The notes under the pieces were generated by a model that worked only from the letters and a program-made list of their open reading frames with translations, ran no database searches and was not told where the DNA came from. A program made the position numbers and the translations under genes. 64,000 nt of DNA from Elusimicrobiota bacterium. GTDB lineage: Bacteria; Elusimicrobiota; Elusimicrobia; UBA1565. Shown here piece after piece: positions 58,132 through 64,000 of this stretch. Location: the NCBI GenBank assembly GCA_041660925.1, contig JBAZVI010000005.1, forward strand, positions 1-64,000, written 5' to 3'. How positions within the stretch are numbered: position 1 is the first letter of the stretch; the number at the start of each line of letters is the position of its first letter.

Positions 58132-61106
58132 GCGAACGAGCTCCCCGCTACAGCCCCATCGCGCTTTCCGATGAGAGCACCGTCGTCGCTGAATTCATCC
58201 CCGAATCCCAGGTCCGCGAGAAGGCTTACCAAGGCGAGGCCGCCTTGGAAGAGGATTTTATTGAACGCCTTGCGGCTCAAGGCTACGAATACTTACCCAT
58301 CAAGAGCGAGAACGATCTGATCGCCAACCTGCGTGAACAGCTTGAGGAGCTCAACGACATCAAGTTCACCAGCAATGAATGGGAACGTTTCTTCAAGGAA
58401 AAGATCGCCGGGGCCAACGACGGCATCATCGAGAAGACCGCGCGTATCCAGGAAGACCACGTCCAAATCCTGAAGCGCGACGACAGCAGCGTCAAAAACA
58501 TCTACCTACTCAACAAGGAACGCATCCACGAAAACCGCCTCCAAGTCATCAACCAGTACGGGGCGGAAGGCAAGCGCAAGAACCGCTACGACGCAACCAT
58601 CTTGGTCAACGGCCTGCCGCTGGTCCATGTCGAGCTCAAGAGGAGGGGCGTAGATATCCGAGAAGCCTTCAATCAGATAGACCGCTACCAGCGCGACAGC
58701 TTCTGGTCGGGCTCCGGCCTCTTCGAGTATGTCCAACTCTTCGTCATCAGCAATGGAACGCTCACCAAGTATTACAGCAACACCGTGCGCGACGGCCACC
58801 TGGCAGAACTGCGCCGCTCGCGTTTTCGCAAAAAGACCTCAAACAGCTTCGCCTTCACGAGTTGGTGGGCCGACGCGCGTAACAAGCCGATAACGGAGTT
58901 GCCCCACTTCACCAAGACCTTCTTCGCCAAGCACGCCCTGCTCAATATCCTGACCAGGTATTGCGTCTTCGACTCTGAGCGCAAGCTCCTGGTCATGCGC
59001 CCCTACCAGATCGCCGCCACCGAGCGCATTTTACAACGCATCGCCATCTCCACAAATCACAAGAAGCTCGGCACGACGGACGCGGGCGGCTATGTGTGGC
59101 ATACCACGGGCTCGGGCAAGACCTTGACGAGCTTCAAGACGGCGCGTCTTGCCAGCCGCCTGGAGGGCCTCGACAAGGTGCTCTTCGTGGTGGACCGCAA
59201 GGACCTGGACTACCAGACCATGAAGGAGTACGACCGTTTCGAGAAGGGCGCGGCCGACTCCAACGCCTCGACGGCTGTCTTACAGCGTCAGCTTGGGGAC
59301 CCGAACGCCCGGATCATTATCACCACGATCCAGAAACTCAGCCGCTTCGTCTCCGGATATAAGAAACACCCGGTTTACGACGAGCACATAGTCATCATCT
59401 TTGACGAGTGCCACCGAAGCCAATTCGGCGACATGCACGCCGAGATCACCAAGGTCTTCAAGCGCTACCACCTCTTCGGGTTCACCGGCACGCCCATCTT
59501 TGCCGAGAACGCCCGTTCAGGGGGCAGCCAGCGCCTGCGCACCACCCAGCAGGCCTTCGGCGACGGTCTGCACACCTACACCATCGTCGACGCCATCAAC
59601 GACAAGAATGTCCTACCCTTCCGCATTGATTTCATCAACACCATCAAGGCCGCCCCAGTCATCAAGGCCAAGAGGGTCCCGGCGATAGACACGGAGACGG
59701 CCCTGATCTCGCCCAAACGCGTGGAGCAGGTTGTGGCCTACATCCGCGAGCATTTCGAGCAGAAGACCAAGCGTGGGTTCAACTCTTTGTTTGCCACCGC
59801 GTCCATCGAGGCCGCAAAGCGCTACTACGCCGAGTTCAAGAAGCAGCAAGAGGCGTGCCCCAAGGGCCGGCGACTCAAGGTGGGCCTAATCTACAGTTTC
59901 GCCGCCAACGAGGAGACCCCCGACGGCCTGCTGGGCGAAGAAGAATTCGAAACTGCCGGCTTGGACAAAAGTTCCCGCGATTTCTTGGACGACGCAATCA
60001 AGGATTACAACGCACTGTTTAGCACGAACTTCGACACCGCCGAAAGGTTCCAGAACTACTACAAGGATCTCTCCCAGCGGCTTAAAAACCGCGATCTGGA
60101 CATTGTCATCGTGGTCAACATGTTCCTGACAGGCTTTGACGCCACCACGCTCAACACCCTTTGGGCGGATAAGAACCTACGCGCGCACGGGTTGATCCAA
60201 GCCTACTCGCGCACCAATCGAATCTTAAACTCCGTCAAAACCTACGGTAACATCGTCACCTTCCGCGATTTGGAGCAGTCAACCAACGACGCCTTGGCCT
60301 TGTTTGGCAACAAGGACGCCACGGGCATCATTCTTCTTAAGCCCTACGCCGAGTATCACGCTGAATACGCGAAGCTCATCGCCGAGCTCGCCCAAAGCTT
60401 CCCCGTCGGCCAAGCCATTCCCGGCGAAACTGCCAAGAAGGACTTCGTCAAGCTCTTCGGCAAAATCCTTCGCGTGCGCAATATCCTCGTGGCCTTCGAC
60501 GAGTTCGCGGGCGACGCTACGCTTTCCGAACGCGATTTACAGGACTACCAGAGCCTCTACTTGAACATACACGCGGAGCTGCGCGGCGCGGCCCAAGCCG
60601 ACAAGGAACCCATCAATGACGACCTTGTCTTCGAACTCGAGCTCGTCAAGCAAGTCGAAGTTAACGTCGATTACATCCTAATGCTCGTCGAGAAGTACCT
60701 GAAGGCGAAGGGAGAAGACGCTAAGGCAGAAATCCGCGCCAGCATCGGGCGCTCCGTTGACTCAAGCCCCTCCCTGCGCGATAAGAAGGACCTCATCGAG
60801 CAGTTCGTGGACTCCGTCACCACGGCCAAGGCCATGGGCAATGCCTGGACCGCATTTATCGCCGCCAAAAGGGAGATGGAACTTGCGCGCATCATCTCTG
60901 AGGAAGGCCTGGACGCAAAGAAAACGAAAGCCTTCATCGAGGATGCCTTTCGCGACGGCGCCATCCCGACGACGGGCGTCGCCATCACAAAAATCCTTCC
61001 ACCCGCTTCCCGCTTCTCACCTGACGACGCCCACGCGACCAAGAAACGAGCGGTTCTAAACCGCCTGCTCGTCTTCTTTACACGTTACTTCGGTCTCGGC
61101 ACGTAA
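58128..61106 (+). CDS. hsdR: Type I restriction enzyme endonuclease/translocase HsdR
   Basis: A 992-residue motor and nuclease subunit. The N-terminal nuclease region (about 70-190) contains VNGLPLVHVELKRRG near 163, with the Asp/Glu-x-Lys type ELK. The helicase part has WHTTGSGKTLT near 323, FDECHRSQFGD near 425 (DEAD-like), FGFTGTPIF near 448 and a motif VI-like QAYSRTNRIL near 690. The GTG start at 58128 overlaps the hsdS stop. Sequence style matches type IC (EcoR124I) enzymes. Confidence 0.95.
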   Translation: MSERAPRYSPIALSDESTVVAEFIPESQVREKAYQGEAALEEDFIERLAAQGYEYLPIKSENDLIANLREQLEELNDIKFTSNEWERFFKEKIAGANDGIIEKTARIQEDHVQILKRDDSSVKNIYLLNKERIHENRLQVINQYGAEGKRKNRYDATILVNGLPLVHVELKRRGVDIREAFNQIDRYQRDSFWSGSGLFEYVQLFVISNGTLTKYYSNTVRDGHLAELRRSRFRKKTSNSFAFTSWWADARNKPITELPHFTKTFFAKHALLNILTRYCVFDSERKLLVMRPYQIAATERILQRIAISTNHKKLGTTDAGGYVWHTTGSGKTLTSFKTARLASRLEGLDKVLFVVDRKDLDYQTMKEYDRFEKGAADSNASTAVLQRQLGDPNARIIITTIQKLSRFVSGYKKHPVYDEHIVIIFDECHRSQFGDMHAEITKVFKRYHLFGFTGTPIFAENARSGGSQRLRTTQQAFGDGLHTYTIVDAINDKNVLPFRIDFINTIKAAPVIKAKRVPAIDTETALISPKRVEQVVAYIREHFEQKTKRGFNSLFATASIEAAKRYYAEFKKQQEACPKGRRLKVGLIYSFAANEETPDGLLGEEEFETAGLDKSSRDFLDDAIKDYNALFSTNFDTAERFQNYYKDLSQRLKNRDLDIVIVVNMFLTGFDATTLNTLWADKNLRAHGLIQAYSRTNRILNSVKTYGNIVTFRDLEQSTNDALALFGNKDATGIILLKPYAEYHAEYAKLIAELAQSFPVGQAIPGETAKKDFVKLFGKILRVRNILVAFDEFAGDATLSERDLQDYQSLYLNIHAELRGAAQADKEPINDDLVFELELVKQVEVNVDYILMLVEKYLKAKGEDAKAEIRASIGRSVDSSPSLRDKKDLIEQFVDSVTTAKAMGNAWTAFIAAKREMELARIISEEGLDAKKTKAFIEDAFRDGAIPTTGVAITKILPPASRFSPDDAHATKKRAVLNRLLVFFTRYFGLGT

Positions 61107-61138
61107 AGACCTAATAAGGGGCAGCTCGCCGGGAAACC

Positions 61139-61690
61139 TCAACTCCAGCCCCCCTTCGGAATCCATCGTGGCACCGCACCCTTAAAGGCTCGATAATCAT
61201 CGCCAAAGCGCGCTTCGAGTCCCTTTTCTTCTATGAGCGGGATGTAGAAAAGGTTCATCACGATGAATGTCACCATCCACCCACCCACCACCCACGACCC
61301 CGCAAAAATCGCCTCCGCCAACTGCACCACAAACACGCTGATGATCATCGGATTCCTGACGTACCGATAAGGCCCTCTCACCACAAACTTCTTCGGCGGA
61401 TCCCACGGCGCCGCCGTCCCTTCCCCAAACTTCACGAAGAGCCCGACGGTCCAGGCGGAGAGCGCCATGCCGAGGAGGGCGATGAGTGCCGCAAGGAAGA
61501 AGCGCGGCTCGCCCGGCCTCGCGAAGCTGTACGACCAGAAACTGGTAGCGAGGCCGTCGAGCCCCTCACCCCCCACCCCTCTCCCGACGTGGCGGGAGAG
61601 GGGTGAGAAGAGGAGGAGGCCGGGGACCAGGACGAGGACGTTGAAGGGGAGGATGAGGATGGCTAACAACCAACGAAGAATCAGGGGCAT
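61139..61690 (-). CDS. Isoprenylcysteine carboxyl methyltransferase-like membrane protein
   Basis: A 183-residue protein with about five helices and the PEMT/ICMT-type signature GPYRYVRNPMIIS near 108, IEEKGLEARFGDDYRAFKGAVPRW near the end. These methylate lipid-like or small substrates at the membrane. Residues about 30-48 (PLSRHVGRGVGGEG) are the translated CCCTCTCCC palindrome repeat, extending the loop between the first two helices. ATG 61690. Host-like GC marks the end of the accessory island. Confidence 0.82.
   Translation of the reverse strand: MPLILRWLLAILILPFNVLVLVPGLLLFSPLSRHVGRGVGGEGLDGLATSFWSYSFARPGEPRFFLAALIALLGMALSAWTVGLFVKFGEGTAAPWDPPKKFVVRGPYRYVRNPMIISVFVVQLAEAIFAGSWVVGGWMVTFIVMNLFYIPLIEEKGLEARFGDDYRAFKGAVPRWIPKGGWS
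61576..61603. repeat. CCCTCTCCC/GGGAGAGGG palindrome inside a membrane-protein gene, copy 5
   Basis: An 11-bp inverted repeat (CCCCTCTCCCG; CGGGAGAGGGG) around ACGTGG, in frame within the first loop. Confidence 0.75.
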
Positions 61691-61706
61691 GGGCGGATTG
61701 TAGCAC

Positions 61707-62041
61707 TCGTGATGGTGTGGGGTATCGGTCGGCCGGTTCGTCACAGGTCGAACACTAATAGTGACGAACCAGCCTCCGGAATACCCGGGCCCACCCACCC
61801 TCTGTCGCACCCCGCGCAACGGCGCGGGGCGGAAGCCCTCGCGAGTGAGGGAGTTTGCTCGCTCGGGTGCTCGCCATGGGGGGTTCCCCCCTCTGGCGCC
61901 TTCGGGCCGCGGTTCGCGGCCCAGGATGGCTGTCACCCTCCGCTAAGGTGCGGCGGGCCATGCCGCCGCAGACTTATAGTTACGGGAACCGGCGGCGGCT
62001 GAGGTTGCGGCTCCCAGAGGGGATAACAGCTGGGGGGGCCG
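61707..62041. other. Gene-free spacer with GC-rich hairpins
   Basis: No supported gene. Several hairpins are visible: GTCAC...GTGAC (about 61741-61766), CCCCGCGC/GCGCGGGG (about 61807-61826) and GGCCGCGGTTCGCGGCC (about 61905-61921). The right end holds the promoter of the next gene. Confidence 0.4.
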
Positions 62042-62070
62042 TTGACAGGGCGGATTTTCGGGTCAATAAT
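62042..62070 (+). promoter_or_regulatory. TTGACA-N17-AATAAT promoter
   Basis: Full consensus -35 (62042-62047), 17-bp spacer, -10 AATAAT (62065-62070). The start would be at about 62077-62078, the ATG itself, hence a leaderless mRNA. Confidence 0.7.
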
Positions 62071-62077
62071 TCAATTT

Positions 62078-63112
62078 ATGGGAGCGATAAACCTCGTTTT
62101 GGCGCTAGCGGTAGCGGCCTCGGCGCAGGGACCGACGGCCGATGAAGCGAAGAACATCCAGACCCAGGCGAAGGTGCGCACCGCGCTGATCGCCTGCATG
62201 AAAGTGGGCTCGATCCCGGAGGGGCGCAAGGACTGCGCGCGCACCCTCGAAGCGGTCAAGGCGCTGGCCAAGACCCGGGACCTGAGCGAGCAGGCGGCGG
62301 CACTCAAGAAGGTGAGCGGCTTCATCGCCTCCCTGAAGGATCCCCCCGAAGAGAAGGGCGCGGCCGAGCGCGAGAAGGCGTTCGACGCGCTCGCCGAGCT
62401 CCTGCCGGTGAAGGGCCTCAAGAGCGCGTACGCGAAGTACTTCCCCCCGCCGTCGGCCCCCGCCGGGAAGGACGGAGCCGCGGGCGCCGGCGCGTCCGCC
62501 GCGGCCGGCCCGCTGGGCCCTGAGAAGTCGAAGGCCATCGGCGAGAGGATGAACGCGATGGGCAAGGCGCTCTCTCCGGAGAGGAAGGACGAGGTCCTGC
62601 CCGGCGCGGCGCCGGCGTGGGCGGCGGCCGCGCGCGACATGCACAAGATCTGGACGGCGCGCAACCCGAAGACGGCGGACCCGGAGCTCAGCGCGTTCGC
62701 GGCCAAGAACCTCCACGAACACGGCATCCCCTGGCGGCTCGCGCTGGCCAACTGGGACTATGCGTCGAGCCTCAAGCCGTGGATGAAGCTCACGGTCGGC
62801 GACATGACGGCCGAGGGCCTCACTGACGCGAACTGGGGCTTCTGCCGTGACCATCCGGAGGCGGTGCGCGCGCTGCTCGGCCGCGAGCCCAAGCGCTCGG
62901 ACATGATGAACCCGCGCGCGAGCATCCTCTGGTGGATCGCCGAGTACGAGGTCGAGAAGCGCAAGCTCGGCGGCGACGCCGACCCGTGGACCATCGTGGG
63001 CTCCATCTTCCTGCCCTCCGATCCGCACGGCAAGCGCGTCGCGCAGGAGCAGCGGCGCTGGAAGAAGGTCGCCGACCAGCACGCGCGCATCGTCCCCCCC
63101 GAAGGCTCCTAG
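62078..63112 (+). CDS. Exported helical hypothetical protein
   Basis: A 344-residue protein with a signal peptide (MGAINLVLALAVAASAQ), a helical Lys/Glu/Ala-rich N-terminal half, an Ala/Gly linker near 135-155 and a C-terminal domain with Trp-rich segments (HGIPWRLALANWDYASSLKPWMKL; ASILWWIAEYEVEKRK). No family recognised. The frame extends to ATG 62042, inside the promoter, so ATG 62078 is preferred. Confidence 0.72.
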   Translation: MGAINLVLALAVAASAQGPTADEAKNIQTQAKVRTALIACMKVGSIPEGRKDCARTLEAVKALAKTRDLSEQAAALKKVSGFIASLKDPPEEKGAAEREKAFDALAELLPVKGLKSAYAKYFPPPSAPAGKDGAAGAGASAAAGPLGPEKSKAIGERMNAMGKALSPERKDEVLPGAAPAWAAAARDMHKIWTARNPKTADPELSAFAAKNLHEHGIPWRLALANWDYASSLKPWMKLTVGDMTAEGLTDANWGFCRDHPEAVRALLGREPKRSDMMNPRASILWWIAEYEVEKRKLGGDADPWTIVGSIFLPSDPHGKRVAQEQRRWKKVADQHARIVPPEGS

Positions 63113-63133
63113 CATGAACGCGGGCGGGCGGGC

Positions 63134-64000
63134 GTGACGCTCCGACTGACGCTCGCGTTCCTCATGCTCCTGCTCCCTCCGCTCACGCGCGGTGCGGGCG
63201 GGCTCGACGGTTACTCGGACGATCAGCTCCACGACCTGCTCAACGAGAACGCCGACCTCATCAGCCAGAACCGGGACATGCCGAAAGCGGAGCGCGAGAG
63301 CCGGCTCGCCCGGGTGAAGGACTGCCTGGCCGAACTCAAGGCCCGCGCGGGCGAGGAGGACGGCGGCGGCGAGACGCCCCCGGGCAAGCCGCCCGCGCAT
63401 CCCGGCGAGGCGGCGAAAGTCGCGACGCTCTTCCCGGACTCGGTCGAAGCGCAGGTGACGGCGGCCCAGGAGGCGGCGCACTCCCAGGACCCGCAGTCCG
63501 CGGCACCCTACATCCAGCGCGCCCTGGCGCTCGACCCTAACAACCCTCAGGCCAACAAGCTGGCCGCCCAGAAGGCGCTGGCCGAAGGCGACAACGCGGC
63601 CGCGGCCAAGCACGCGAACGCGGCGCTCAAGTCCGACCCGAACGACGCGAAGGCGCTCTCGCTGAGCGCGCTGGCGAAGAACGCGGCCGGCGACAAAGCG
63701 GGCGCGCTCGCCGACGCGAAGCGGGCCCTCGGGGCCGACCCGAAGGACAAGACGGCCCTCGCGCTGGCGAACCTGCTCGACCCCCGGGGCGTCGCCAAGG
63801 GCGTTGGGAACATCAAAGCCCCGGACTTCGGCCGGACGCGGGAGCCGGGCGCGCTGCCCGGCGGCGCGGCGGAGCGGGGACGGCCGCCAGGCGCGAAGCC
63901 GTCGCCGGAGCGCGGACCGGCGGCCCCGCCTCCCCGCGAAGCGGTCCCCGCCCGCGACCCGGGACCGCCCATCGGACGCAGCGCCCCCGAGAAGGCGGCC
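63134..64000 (+). CDS. Exported TPR-like protein, cut by the window end
   Basis: An open frame of at least 289 codons starting at GTG 63134, running off the right edge. A signal peptide (LRLTLAFLMLLLPPLTRG) is followed by a charged helical part, then TPR-like repeats (YIQRALALDPNNPQANKLAAQKALAEGDN; KHANAALKSDPNDAKALSLSALAKNAAGDK; ADAKRALGADPKDKTALALANLL), and a Pro/Arg-rich tail at the end. It probably belongs with the previous exported gene (21 bp gap). A GTG start without clear Shine-Dalgarno leaves the N-terminus uncertain. Confidence 0.7.
   Translation, partial: MTLRLTLAFLMLLLPPLTRGAGGLDGYSDDQLHDLLNENADLISQNRDMPKAERESRLARVKDCLAELKARAGEEDGGGETPPGKPPAHPGEAAKVATLFPDSVEAQVTAAQEAAHSQDPQSAAPYIQRALALDPNNPQANKLAAQKALAEGDNAAAAKHANAALKSDPNDAKALSLSALAKNAAGDKAGALADAKRALGADPKDKTALALANLLDPRGVAKGVGNIKAPDFGRTREPGALPGGAAERGRPPGAKPSPERGPAAPPPREAVPARDPGPPIGRSAPEKAA

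Overview
This is a 64 kb window of a GC-rich (roughly two-thirds or more G+C) Gram-negative-type bacterial chromosome. Three things point to the high-GC Elusimicrobiota or a similar poorly cultured lineage: many single-gene exported proteins with Ala/Pro-rich N-termini, a Hyf/Nuo-like membrane complex without nickel ligands, and numerous intergenic hairpin repeats. I cannot test the lineage without a database search. No rRNA, intact tRNA or CRISPR array is visible.

Layout. 0.2-2.3 kb: a yeast-type cytosine deaminase, then a polyprenyl-phosphate glycosyltransferase and a methyltransferase on the minus strand. 2.4-10.7 kb: a tightly coupled nine-gene operon (membrane glycan protein, epimerase, SDR, Gfo/Idh oxidoreductase, then heptose kinase, nucleotidyltransferase, isomerase, phosphatase and a transaldolase-like enzyme). 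It can be read as a complete route to GDP-D-glycero-D-manno-heptose for a surface glycan. 10.9-15.6 kb: exported proteins, RmuC and a metalloprotease-like protein. 15.75-23.8 kb (minus): a six-subunit energy-converting hydrogenase-related (Ehr-type) complex led by a translationally coupled HTH-EIIA regulator. 23.9-33 kb: exported proteins, topoisomerase I, a formylglycine-enzyme-like protein and a POT-type transporter. 34-38 kb: a HigBA-like toxin-antitoxin pair, RecQ and a HEAT/SEC-C protein. 38-50 kb: further exported and membrane proteins, an orphan response regulator and a patatin, separated by hairpin repeats.

51-61 kb is a lower-GC accessory (defence) island. It holds a two-gene pair (DUF4747-like protein plus a four-helix membrane protein) that may be an undescribed defence system, an EVE-HNH type IV restriction enzyme, a DUF3800 protein with a candidate small RNA at its 3' end, and an EcoR124I-like type I restriction-modification system. 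The hsdS gene carries an in-frame 12-bp repeat between its recognition domains and a (GA)13 tract, both hallmarks of switchable specificity. The island's left side carries a 3' fragment of a tRNA-Thr gene, and 33-39 bp direct repeats delimit two cargo segments like cassettes. 61.1-64 kb returns to host-like DNA with a membrane methyltransferase and two exported proteins, the last cut by the window edge.

Two themes recur. Intergenic spaces are packed with several hairpin-repeat families, two copies of one of which are translated as part of genes. Several genes have a -10 box 7-8 bp before the ATG, which suggests leaderless mRNAs.
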